64,000 nt of DNA, from the NCBI GenBank assembly GCA_024509875.1, contig JAMPIV010012225.1, positions 496,001 to 560,000 on the forward strand, written 5' to 3'. The notes beneath the pieces were generated by a model. That model was not told where the DNA came from. It made no database searches and worked only from the letters and a program-made list of their open reading frames with translations. This document shows positions 54,526 to 64,000 of the stretch, one piece after another. A program made the position numbers and the translations under genes. This DNA is from Oreohelix idahoensis (taxonomy: Eukaryota > Mollusca > Gastropoda > Stylommatophora > Oreohelicidae). The stretch's first letter is position 1, and each line of letters opens with the position of its first letter.

Positions 54526-56939
54526 TGTCGTGAAATATTCTAATCCCCATATATAAATTAAAACGTAAATGTAAAGCCTAACAAATAACTTCAATAAAAG
54601 GAAAGAAGAATGGTAAAGAACAGTGCTGTCACAATGACTGTACTCGAAATCCCCCTTGTTTTCTACTTCGTCTGCAAATTGTAACGTTTCACGTTGATAG
54701 TAAAAGCCTACTGCATCATTACACGCTTGCTTCAATAAAACGTGTACTGCCTTTCTAAGAAAAACCTTGAGATACGCAAGCTGATTAATGACCTAAATTA
54801 ATACTAGCATTAATTACACTACGTTACCATAAACGAACGGACAGATGGACTTAGGATAGAAAGAAGGGAGGGCTGATCGCAGGAACACATGCAACACAAA
54901 AACCGCGTCGCGCGATACACAATTGCTGCCATCACGCGTGTAAGGCCACATGCACTAGCTTTTTTCAAATCGACAGTGATAAAAACACTACCCATACCAG
55001 AGTTAGGTTTTAAAATCCTGAAAAACGCTTATTAGGAAATATGACATTATACTGGTTTACGTTTGAAAACATTACAGTACCCAGACACCACATCGTTTTC
55101 GAAGTAAACAGGAGGTAGAAGAAAGTGCATATTTTGAACGCAGCCACTTAGCTCCTTTAAATTTGTATATTTGGGTTCCTTAGGACTTGCTGACAAATAA
55201 TATGTTAAACGTTACGCAAATAGTCTAGGAAATAACAAATTATAGCCAAAAGAAATAGTGAGGGATGTCAGACAACACCCAAATCAGAATCGCTCAGTGG
55301 CAGATTTTCAACACACCATTGTACGGGAAATAGGCTGACATGTTACCTCCTATTTGATTGGCGGAAAATAAATGTAAGGCTAAACACGATTAGTCGGACT
55401 ATAAATACTACTCTTTGTTGTTAGGGGAAACGTGAGTAGGAGTACTTTTTTGAAAAGCTGTGTAAACATGGCATGATTGGTTAGACCTGCCAATATAGTC
55501 AATTAGAGGCGTCAGGTCAACACCACATTTGCAAATAAACTTACTACAGAATCAGTGCGTTGAGCACCAGTGCATATTTTGCTAAATAAAAGCCTGGGAC
55601 ATCGGCAGATCGAAATTGTGCCAGTATTTGTGCCAGAATTCATTGCTAGTCAACGTATCTGTGTTTATTTCCATGAATTGTGGTAAGCTTGAAATATTTG
55701 ACATCTTTTAATGAAAATTGAATGTAAATTGATAATTTATGTCTGTATATATGTGTGGTTCAGTAGCGAACATGAGGTAAAGCCTATATAATGCTCCAGC
55801 CTGAACAGAAGGTGTCGGAGGAAAGTAAAACTACATGGAATTGCCAAACAGTACAATGCCACCTATATTATTGACTAGAAAGAAATAATGCTGGAATTGC
55901 AGAGGCGTAGTAACCATTAGGGAGGAATATACTGGTGAAAATTGTTTCAGATGAAGATAGCAGTTGGCCTACCGCTCTGAACTCAGTGTTTGTTATGTAT
56001 TGTGCTCAGTGTAGAAATAGAGTATAAATTAGTTCTGAAGTAGGAGGTACAACCTTCTTGTTTCAGGGACTGTGTTCCTAAAGCTATTGAGCAGTACCTG
56101 GTCAGAGCTTTGCTGAATCCAGAGGCGGACAGCATACTCTTTGGTCCATATAGCAAACAGTGAGGTGTCTCCAGAACACAGGGGAGCAATCGAGCAGAGG
56201 AGTTTTTTCCTGCCGCCATCACGAAAGTTAAGCCTATGTGGCCAGCTGAGCTCAACATTATGTATCCCCATCCTAAACTGACATTGTATAAAATTAAGAG
56301 GGGAAATTAATTGTTTTAATGAACGGAACTGAGAACATCTCCAATACTAGTTCCAACAGAAATAAACACTTGAAGTCATGATGACAAATACCAACATAGC
56401 TTGAAAAAAACAACACCAGTATTACCTCATATTACCACTACACACTGACACACATAGGATAAGATTAATAAAATATGTCACTACAAGATTCATATTGATA
56501 AATTCTGTACATATAACTTGTAATTAAAATTGATTGTGGTTCCTGGTTCACTTTGTATTTGAATCAGGACACATATATATTAATGAAAAGTGCTTAAAAT
56601 ACATATTGATATTTGAAAATTTACCAGTGACTCATTTAAGATAGTCTTATAGAATGGTACATGTGTGTGAGTGTCACAGTGTTGACAAGTGTGGTGGAAT
56701 AAATTGACTTGTTTATCTGTCTGTTGTTGTTGTGACTTATACTTCATCATATACATACCCTAGACATTCAACGTAGTCATCACTATATTCAAGAATAATT
56801 CTGACTGAGGTATAAATATGTGGTAGCAAGTAAGGTCATCTATAATACACTACCCTTATTAGATATAGATACCTTCACAGCTGATCTCAGTCAGTACACT
56901 AAGTCCCCTATAAATAGTTATATATCCCACTTTACCACA
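54526..56939 (+). mobile_element. 3' LTR of inner element (2414 bp, full length)
   Basis: Begins TGTCGTGA and ends TTTACCACA (TG...CA). Homologous end to end with the reverse complement of 61560-63963. The first 940 bp are more diverged between the two than the remainder. It abuts outer-element pol at 56940. An internal TGTGTAAACATGGC near 55460 mimics an LTR start but is not one. Confidence 0.85.
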
Positions 56940-56982
56940 CTCTCCCACAGCCAAATCTCTGTCTTTCGCCTTCCTGTTATAA
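56940..56982 (-). pseudogene. Outer element integrase C-terminal fragment, split by a transposon
   Basis: The 43 bp between the inner LTR and the CMC-type transposon are the reverse complement of the inner element's 53280-53322 (coding NRKAKDRDLAVGE). The domain continues at 59197 on the other side of the transposon. Confidence 0.88.
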
Positions 56983-57133
56983 CACAGCCCTACACAACAA
57001 CAAAAATTTTTTGGTGCCAAACATTTTACTCTTGATTGTACATAAATGAGGCCTGCTCAATCCAAATATCACATTTACTTGTCTGTAGCAGCTCTAGTTT
57101 TTGAGATGCAGACATTTTTGTATTTCATTAATA

Positions 57134-57210
57134 CAGGGTGACCCAAAAAAAAAACGGGACCGCGCTCGTACTTTTTGTGTGCGCACGGACCCGTTTTTTG
57201 GGTCACCCTG
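57134..57210. mobile_element. Mariner-like miniature element (77 bp)
   Basis: A near-perfect fold-back with ends CAGGGTGACCCAAAAAA, flanked by TA on both sides (57132-57133 and 57211-57212). Terminal CAGGGTG and TA duplications are typical of mariner-derived miniature elements. It lies in the leader of the CMC transposase, about 28 bp upstream of its ATG. Confidence 0.85.
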
Positions 57211-57237
57211 TATTATTTATTACACTTCTAACAGAGA

Positions 57238-58925
57238 ATGGCATCATCTTCAAGAAGAGCATGTTTTCTTTCACCGCATTTATTTTGTTATATTTGTGGA
57301 GAGTACACTTTCAAAGAAGAACATAGGAAGCATATTACTGTTTTTGTGAAAAAGGCATACTTTGCTTACTTTAAAGCAAAACTAGGTGACCAGGACAAGT
57401 CTTGGGCTCCTCATATTGTTTGCAAAACATGTCCTGCGACAGTGGACTTGTGGGAAAACAAAATGTTTAAAATTTAGAATTCCAATGGTTTGGAGAGAGC
57501 CCAAGAACCACTATGATGACTGTTATTTCTGTGTTGTGAATATTAAGGGAATTAATGGAAAAAATCACAAAAAGTGGAAATATCCAGATTTAGATTCTGC
57601 TAGGCGACCTGTTCCACATGAAGATAACATACCAATTCCAACTTTCAGTCAGATTTCGGATTCCCTGCTAGAAGATGAGACAGCAGTGACATGTGGAACG
57701 ACAAGTGACAGTGATAGTGATTTCGAAGATGATTTTTCAAATGCTCAACGCTTCGACCAGCTTGAACTAAATGATCTAATCCGCTATCTATATCTCTCCA
57801 AGGAATCTTCAGAACTTTTGGCTTCAAGATTGAAAGAAAAAAAAAAATTACTGGCTGCTGAAACAAAGGTTACATTTTATCGCAGCAGAGAGCAAGGTTT
57901 TATTCCATTCTTTTGTAAAGAAAACAACCTTGTGTTTTTGTACTAATGTAGGAGGTCTTGTTAACAAAATGGGTGTAAGTTATACACCAGATGAGTGGCG
58001 ACTTTTCATTGACAGCTCTAAAAGAAGTTTGAAGGGTGTTCTCTTACACAATGGTAACAAATATGGCTCAATTCCAATTGCTCATTCTACTACCATGAAG
58101 GACGAGTATGCTACAATAAGCACAGTTCTGGAAAAATTGAAGTATTTAGAACATAACTGGATGGTTTGTGTAGATCTTAAAATGATGAACTTCTTGCTTG
58201 GCCAGCAAATGGGATTCACCAAATATCCATGCTTTATATGTTTGTGGGATAGCAGGGCAAAAGATATGCACTGGACAAAGAAACAGTGGCCGTTGAGGGA
58301 TGAATTTAAAGTTGGAGAAAAAAATATTGTCAATAAGCCTCTCATTGATCGAAAAAGAGTTCTACTTCCACCATTACATATAAAGCTTGGCTTGATGAAG
58401 CAGTTTGTTAAGGCACTGAACAAAGATGGTACCTGTTTTAATTACTTATGCAGAAAGTTTCCAGAATTGAGCATAGACAAACTTAAAGCTGGAATTTTTG
58501 ATGGACCTCAAATTAGAAAGTTAATAAACGATCCAAATTTTATTGATTCCATGAACAAAACAGAGTCCACAGCCTGGTCATCATTTGTTTTAGTTGTGCA
58601 AAACTTTCTGGGTAACTTTAAAGCAGACAATTATTCTGAATTAGTTGGAAACATGCTGTCGAGTTTTTGTGAACTTGGATGCAACATGAGCATGAAATTG
58701 CACTACCTCCATAACCATTTACATTTATTTCTGGAGAATCTTGGCGACTTTAGTGAGGAGCAAGGTGAACAATTTCACCAAGATATAAAAACAATGGAAG
58801 AGAGATACCAGGGACTTTGGGATGCCCACATGATGGCAGATTACTGTTGGACCCTTAAGCATGACTGTCTGGGCATATCACATTCCAGGAAGTCCTCGAA
58901 AAGATCCTTTTTGCGTGTTGACTAA
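57238..58925 (+). pseudogene. CMC-type transposase with two frameshifts
   Basis: It starts at ATG 57238 (MASSSRRACFLSPHLFCYIC) with CxxC pairs (CYIC; CKTC) and then YFCVVN, suggesting an N-terminal zinc-binding region. The frame shifts near 57470 and again near 57935. The middle has an acidic SDSDSDFEDD stretch. The 331-residue last part contains EWRLFIDSSKRSLKGVLLHN (possible first Asp), MVCVDLKMMNFLLGQ (possible second Asp) and a YPCFICLWDSR zinc-like insert. It also has LHYLHNHLHLF and LGDFSEEQGEQFHQDIKTME, with candidate Glu residues. A DDE core with Cys insertion fits CMC transposases, but I assign the catalytic residues only tentatively. The joined product would be about 560 residues. 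The protein resembles uncharacterised proteins repeated in many invertebrate genomes. Confidence 0.7.
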
Positions 58926-59196
58926 ACAAGTGCTAGTGATAAAGTTTTATTACATTTTTGGTAATGTATGCACAGTAATTACATATAATATGAATGCAGA
59001 CTAAAGTCAAAATGCCACTGATAGCACCTAACTCTAGGATTGTACATAACAATTGCCCTACTAATATGGTAATTCTTAGTTATCTCAAAAACTAGAGCTG
59101 ATAGAAAAAATCTGATTACATTTTTGGAATCAGCAACCCAAAATTACCCAAGAACAGCTATAAAATGTAAGGCACCAAAATGTGTGTATACCAGTG

Positions 59197-59345
59197 TAAT
59201 AGGCAGCATGTTTCTTCCTGGCTTGTTTCAAATTTTCATTGGCAAGTTTCCAGCCAGTTTTTAAACGAGTGGTCAGCTCATTCACATATTGGTATGAGGA
59301 TGTAATATTTTCCTCTGCCTTTTTCATCAGTCCACGTTCTTAACA
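59197..59345 (-). pseudogene. Outer element integrase C-terminal domain, proximal part
   Basis: On minus: DEKAEENITSSYQYVNELTT, then TGWKLANENLKQARKKHAAY up to the transposon insertion. Unlike the inner copy, there is no frameshift in the A-run here. Confidence 0.85.
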
Positions 59346-59348
59346 GCG

Positions 59349-60341
59349 TTACATATGGACCTTTAATTTTGTGGACCTATTTGTCCATTCACCGGTATGG
59401 TCTCTTCCACTAGAAGCTCCATAGTGATGATTTTTCTTCCCAGAATTATCATGCACAAAACGACCGCTACCAATTCTTCTTTTGGGACTTTCTCCCCACT
59501 TAGAATTCTTGATGAGAGATTTCCTCTCTACATCCTCTTCCTCCAGTTTGTTTAAGTCCGATTGAGGGATTTCCGGCTTATCCTGGGGTAAGACATCTTT
59601 TTGCACTCTCTGCATAGTGGCTATTGTAAAACAGTTAATTGAAGCTTGTCCGTGAAAAGGGGCTTCCCATTCCATTTGGTCCACTTTATCAAATTTATTT
59701 CTCTTTGTATTTTCAGGCCTAATTTTGCCCCTTGGCGTGTCCAGGTCCTGATCAATGTTCCCACTTGTGGGTGTTCCCTCATGTGCTATGCTACACCTTT
59801 CTACAAAATTCTCAATGTCCCATCTTGCCTTGGGCCAATAATAATTGTGAGCCACCTTTTGAATGATGGTACCTATTTTCTCATGGTCCCCATCTGGTTT
59901 CACATGTAGGCTCCTTATTAATTCTGTCCTATATCTTTTAGGAAGTACCAGCTGTCCCTGACCTTTGGATCTAGCTCCAGTCTTCCTATACATCAACTTG
60001 TTTTTCATGTAAAAATCTCCCTTGCCTGGAGTTGTATGACAAGTTGACAATTTCCTGAAACAAGGCTTGAGGGTCTTATCCCCAGCCTGTGCCTTCCTCA
60101 TCTCTTCTGGAGTGATATCTAACATAATATCCTCCTCCTGTCTTGAGGTCGACCTGACCTGAAGGGTGGCCATATACACAGGTTTCCTTCTGCAAAGGTC
60201 AATTTTTACACCACCTTTTCCCTTGGTTGAAAGATTTTCTTTCATCATATTTCCTTTCATCGAATTGTGAGGTTTTATTTTTATTGTCATACCGTGGCCT
60301 TTCATTATGGTGCTTACCTTTGTTTTGATCTCTAGGATCAA
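59349..60341 (-). pseudogene. Outer element integrase H2C2 region; protease and core missing
   Basis: A 330-residue frame homologous to 52149-53129, with YRTELIRSLH, HNYYWPKARWDIENFVERC and the same unrecognised C-terminal part. Differences are scattered substitutions. The zinc knuckle is damaged: after WCKN the sequence jumps to LCRRKP, removing the second half of the CCHC motif. It shares with the inner copy the absence of protease and of the DDE core. Confidence 0.78.
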
Positions 60342-61368
60342 ATTTATTAAAGTTCTGTGGTGCCCTAAAGTTATCCACCTGTTTCTTTTTATTACCTGTT
60401 ACCTCTGCTTGAGTTGCTTGATACCTTTCAGCAACATTTAGCAACTCACCCAGCCTCTCTGCACCTTGTTCCATGAGAAACTTTCTCAGGTCTGGAGCCA
60501 TGGACTCTCTTAATTGTTCTATAAGGATCATTTCCTTAAGATCTTGGGTTTTCCCCAGAGAAGTCCATTTCTCCAAGTATGTCTCTATTCGTGCAGAGAA
60601 CTGGTGGTAGGTTTCTCCTGACAGTAGTTTAGCATTCCTAAATTTTTTCCTATAAAATTCTGCGTTCTTTTCATACCTTAACAAAAGAGCCTGCTTTAGC
60701 ATGTCATAATTTTCCTGATCACCTCTGCTCATTTTAGCAAAAACTTCATAAGCTGCCCCACGAAGTCCTTGAGATAACTTTAAGCTCCACCTTTCTCTCT
60801 CTAACCCATATGTGGTAGCTAATAGTTCATATCTATTTAGATAGCTCTCAATATCATCGTCTTTCTCAACGAAATTATCTAAATGAAAGTTCATAGCTGA
60901 GGTTGAGGCTCCTTGGCTAGCAGTGGCATCAGAGGTAAAGGGACTGGCACCATTTTCAGGAGCATGGCCTTGAAACTCAAACTCCATTAGTCGTAACTCA
61001 TGTTCCCTTTGTAATCTTTTATCTTCTGCTTCCCTTTCTGCAGCTAATCGCTTGTCTTCCCTTTCTGCAGCCTGTCTTCTTTCCTCGGCTTCCCTTTCTG
61101 CAGCTAATCTTTTGTCTTCTCTTTCTGCCTCCAATGCTTTAGCCTCTTTGTCAGCCTCAATCTGCAACCTCTTAGCCTCAGCCTCAATCTGCAACCTCTT
61201 AGTCTCAGCCTCTAACTTTCTTTCGGCCTCTTTTTCTAATCTTCTTTCTTCCCGTTCAATATATTTGTCACATTCAGCAGTGACATAAGAAATCATAATT
61301 TGCCCGTCCATTCCTAACTCTTTCGCAGTCTGTACAGCAGCAGATCGAAATTTTGCCAAGTCGGCCAT
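60199..61368 (-). CDS. Gag of outer LTR element with SCAN-like capsid
   Basis: 389 residues on minus, starting MADLAKFRSAAVQTAKELGM. Same layout as the inner gag: coiled coil (residues 35-135, repeat number and order differ slightly from the inner copy), then LDNFVEKDDDIESYLNRYE, LSQGLRGAAYEVFAKMS, and the SCAN-like FRNAKLLSGETYHQFSARI and LIEQLRESMAPDLRKFLMEQ. This copy stays in frame through the basic, Asn/Asp-rich tail (NERPRYDNKNKTSQFDERKY) to WCKN, then stops where the zinc knuckle is broken. The primer site and LTR lie upstream at 61537-63963. The coiled-coil and capsid parts are open and could in principle form particles. Confidence 0.85.
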   Translation of the reverse strand: MADLAKFRSAAVQTAKELGMDGQIMISYVTAECDKYIEREERRLEKEAERKLEAETKRLQIEAEAKRLQIEADKEAKALEAEREDKRLAAEREAEERRQAAEREDKRLAAEREAEDKRLQREHELRLMEFEFQGHAPENGASPFTSDATASQGASTSAMNFHLDNFVEKDDDIESYLNRYELLATTYGLERERWSLKLSQGLRGAAYEVFAKMSRGDQENYDMLKQALLLRYEKNAEFYRKKFRNAKLLSGETYHQFSARIETYLEKWTSLGKTQDLKEMILIEQLRESMAPDLRKFLMEQGAERLGELLNVAERYQATQAEVTGNKKKQVDNFRAPQNFNKFDPRDQNKGKHHNERPRYDNKNKTSQFDERKYDERKSFNQGKRWCKN

Positions 61369-61536
61369 TGTCTATTATGCAAATGTAACAATTCAATCTA
61401 TCAATATTTATCTAAGGACACTACAGGCACTGAGAGCTCAACCTTATTTATTTTCACCCAAGGATACTTTTTTTTATTTCTATTATTCCCTGAAGTGAAT
61501 TAACCCCAATATTTTTAATAGGGAAAGATTCAAAAT

Positions 61537-61554
61537 CCCGAGAGCGAGACCCCA
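61537..61554 (-). other. Primer-binding site, outer element
   Basis: TGGGGTCTCGCTCTCGGG on minus, five bases inside the LTR end, identical to the inner element's site. Confidence 0.7.
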
Positions 61555-61559
61555 ATATA

Positions 61560-63963
61560 TGTGGTAAAGTGGGATAATATAAATATTTATAGGGGACTTA
61601 GTGTACTGACTGAGATCAGCTGTGAAGGTATCTATATCTAATAAGGGTAGTGTAATATAGATGACCTTACTTGCTACCACATATTTATACCTCAGTCAGA
61701 ATTATTCTGGAATATAGTGATGACTACGTTGAATGTCTAGGGTATGTATATGATGAAGTGTAAGTCACAACAACAACAGACAGATAAACAAGTCAATTTA
61801 TTCCACCATACTTGACAACACTGTGACACTCACACACATGTAACATTCTATAAGACTATCTTGGATGAGTCACTGGTAAATTTTCAAATATCAATATGTA
61901 TTAAGAACTTTTCATTAATATATATGTGTCCTGATTCAAATACAAAGTGAACCAGGAATCACAATCAATTTTAATTACAAGTTATATGTACAGAATTTAT
62001 CAATATGAATCTTGTAGTGACATATTTTATTAATCTTATCCTATGTGTGTCAGTGTGTAGTGGTAATATGAGGTCATACTGGTGTTGTTTTTTCAAGCTA
62101 TGTTGGTATTTGTCATCATGACTTCAAGTGTTTATTTCTGTTGGAACTAGTATTGGAGATGTTCTCAGTTCCGTTCATTAAAACAATTAATTTCCCCTCT
62201 TAATTTTATACAATGTCAGTTTAGGATGGGGATACATAATGTTGAGCTCAGCTGGCCACATAGGCTTAACTTTCGTGATGGCGGCAGGAAAAGACTCCTC
62301 TGCTCGATTGCTCCCCTGTGTTCTGGAGACACCTCACTGTTTGCTATATGGACCAAGGAGTATGCTGTCCGCCTCTGGATTCAGCAAAGCTCTGACCAGG
62401 TACTGCTCAATAGCTTTAGGACCACAGTCCCTGAAACAAGAAGGTTGTACCTCCTACTTCAGAACTAATTTGTACTCTATTTCTACACTGAGCACAATAC
62501 ATAACAAACACTGAGTTCAGAGCGGTAGGCCAACTGCTATCTTCATCTGAAACAATTTTCACCAGTATATTCCTCCCTAATGGTTACTACGCCTCTGCAA
62601 TTCCAGCATTATTTCTTTCTAGTCAATAATATAGGTGGCAGTGTACTGTTTGGCAATTCCATGTAGTTTTACTTTCCTCCGACACCTTCTGTTCAGGCTA
62701 GAGCATTATATAGGCTTTACCTCATGTTCGCTACTGAACCACACATATATACAGACATAAATTATCAATTTACATTCAATTTTCATTAAAAGATGTCAAA
62801 TATTTCAAGCTTACCACAATTCATGGAAATAACACAGAATTACGTTGACCGGCAATGAATATAGCACAATTTCGATCTGCCGATGTCCCAGGCTTTTATT
62901 TTGCAAAATATGCACTGGTGCTCAACGCACTGATTCTGTAGTAAGTTTATTTGCAAATGTGGTGTGGACCTGACGCCTCTAATTGACTATATTGGCAGGT
63001 CTAACCAATCATGCCATGTTTACACAGCTTTTCAAAAAAGTACTCCTACTCACGTTTCCCCTAACAACTAAGAAGTAGTATTTATAGTCCGACTAATCGT
63101 GTTTAGCCTTACATTTATTTTCCGCCAATCAAATAGGAGGTAACATGTCAGCCTATTTCCCGTACAATGGTGGGGTGAAAATCTGCCACTGAGCGATTCT
63201 GAATTTGGTGTTGTCTGACACCCTCACTATTTTCTTTTGGCTATAATTTGTTAATTCCTAGACTATTTGCGTAACGTTTAACATATTATTTGTCAGCAAG
63301 TCCTAAGGAACCCAAATATATATATATTTAATGGAGCCAATATGCATTTTCTTCGAGGATAGTCGTGCTGTTACTACCTCCTCACTTCCAAACTTTAGGG
63401 TGTCTGGGTACTGTCATGTTTTCAAACGTAAACCAGTATAATGTCATATTTCCTAATAAGAATTTTGTAAGTTTTTAAAACCTAACTCTGGTATGGGTAG
63501 TGTTTTTATCACTGTCGATTTGAAAAAAACTAGTGCATGTGTCCTTACACGCGTGATGGCAGCAATTGTGTATCGCGCGGCGCGTGTTTAGTGTTGCATG
63601 TGTCCCTGCTTTCAGCCCTCCCTTCTTTCTATCTTTAGTCCATCTGTCTTTCGTTTTAGGTAACGTAGTGTATAAAAAGACATGAATGGAATTTTAAATC
63701 TAGGTCAACCTGCGTATCTCAAGGTTTTTCTTAGAAATGCAGCACATGTTTTATCGTAGAAGGCGGGTATTGAAGCAGTAGGCTTTTACTATCAACGTGA
63801 AACGTTACAATTTGCAGACGCAGGAGAAAACAAGGGGGATTTCGAGTACAGTCATTGTGACAGCACTGTTCTTTACCATTCTTCTTTCCTTTTATTAAAT
63901 TTATTTGTTAGGCTTTACATTTACGTTTTAATTTATATATGTGGATTAGAATTTCTCACGACA
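61560..63963 (-). mobile_element. 5' LTR of outer element (2404 bp, full length)
   Basis: On minus it begins TGTCGTGAGAAATTC and ends CCCACTTTACCACA. It pairs with 48454-49922 by shared variants. Its outer edge adjoins TCATT and non-element sequence rather than a polypurine tract, as expected for a 5' LTR. On the antisense strand it carries two overlapping open frames (62226-62468 and 62239-62514) also present in the other three LTR copies; no function is assigned. Confidence 0.88.
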
Positions 63964-63968
63964 TCATT
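63964..63968. repeat. Target-site duplication TCATT, right copy
   Basis: TCATT directly after the LTR end, matching 48449-48453 exactly. Confidence 0.85.
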
Positions 63969-64000
63969 GATTAGTAAAGTATGTTCCACAGTTTGCGGCT

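Larger units (their letters stand above)
56983..59196 (+). mobile_element. CMC-type (Chapaev3/CACTA-like) DNA transposon, 2214 bp
   Basis: Ends start with CAC: CACAGCCCTACACA on the left and, on minus, CACTGGTATACACA on the right. Both are followed by TTTTGGTGCC and, further in, AGCTCTAGTTTTTGAGAT, so the inverted repeats are long but imperfect. TAA flanks each side (56980-56982 and 59197-59199). The uninterrupted target is known from the homologous inner element (53270-53285, TATTATAAC region) and confirms a 3-bp duplication. CAC ends with 3-bp duplications characterise CACTA and Chapaev3 in the CMC group. Confidence 0.85.

Noticed and set aside
55466..56939. A 1.47-kb LTR starting at TGTGTAAACATGGC
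   Set aside because: It first looked like an LTR because of TG...CA ends and the junction at 49922. Homology continues 940 bp further out, to TGTCGTGA preceded by a polypurine tract, and to a matching edge with TCATT at 63963, so the true LTR is 2.4 kb.

Overview
This window looks like animal nuclear DNA, AT-rich and dominated by mobile elements and simple repeats. No host gene or host exon could be recognised. The mixture (mariner, hAT, CMC/Chapaev-type and Tigger-type DNA transposons, two kinds of LINE, LTR elements whose integrase lies upstream of reverse transcriptase, and tRNA-headed SINEs) fits a non-vertebrate metazoan. A gastropod mollusc is my best guess, but it rests on general resemblance and is not demonstrated here.

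Layout. 0-5.4 kb: Tigger-type transposase scrap, a hAT-like miniature element, old dispersed repeats and a run of hairpin-like GGG/CCC motifs. 5.4-9.9 kb: an endonuclease/RT LINE with a second, inverted and 5'-truncated copy of the same family inserted in it. 10.1-12 kb and 22.7-24.2 kb: diverged relatives of the long LTR seen later. 12.4-14.8 kb: a LINE with RT and RNase H on the minus strand. 16.4-17 kb and 21.8-22.6 kb: stop-free minisatellites of 36 bp and 63 bp. 17-18.2 kb and 25.2 kb: SINEs. 18.7-19.7 kb: internally deleted mariner. 27.15-28.73 kb: RT/RNase H of an LTR element. 31.49-37.06 kb: a Chapaev-type transposon (12-bp TIRs, 4-bp target duplication) with a nearly full-length mariner inside its coding region. 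37.4-39.9 kb: SINEs and a 16-bp minisatellite. 40.03-43.00 kb: a complete hAT transposon (16-bp TIRs, exact 8-bp target duplication) with a lightly damaged transposase. 43.2-48.4 kb: 26-bp minisatellite, LINE tail, homopolymers, hAT miniature elements.

48.45-63.97 kb is the most structured part. A minus-strand LTR element with a 2.4-kb LTR is bounded by an exact 5-bp duplication (TCATT). A plus-strand element of the same family sits inside it, a CMC-type transposon (3-bp duplication TAA) sits in the outer element's pol remnant, and a 77-bp mariner-like miniature element sits inside that. Variants shared by LTR pairs show which LTRs belong together. Both LTR elements encode a gag with a SCAN-like capsid and lack recognisable protease and integrase core. 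In the inner copy, where RT survives, the integrase C-terminal domain precedes it, as in Gmr1-type Ty3/gypsy elements.

The genes form no host pathway; each is a transposition gene acting on its own family. Nearly all are broken by stops, frameshifts or deletions, so their relationships are mainly those of nesting order and relative age.
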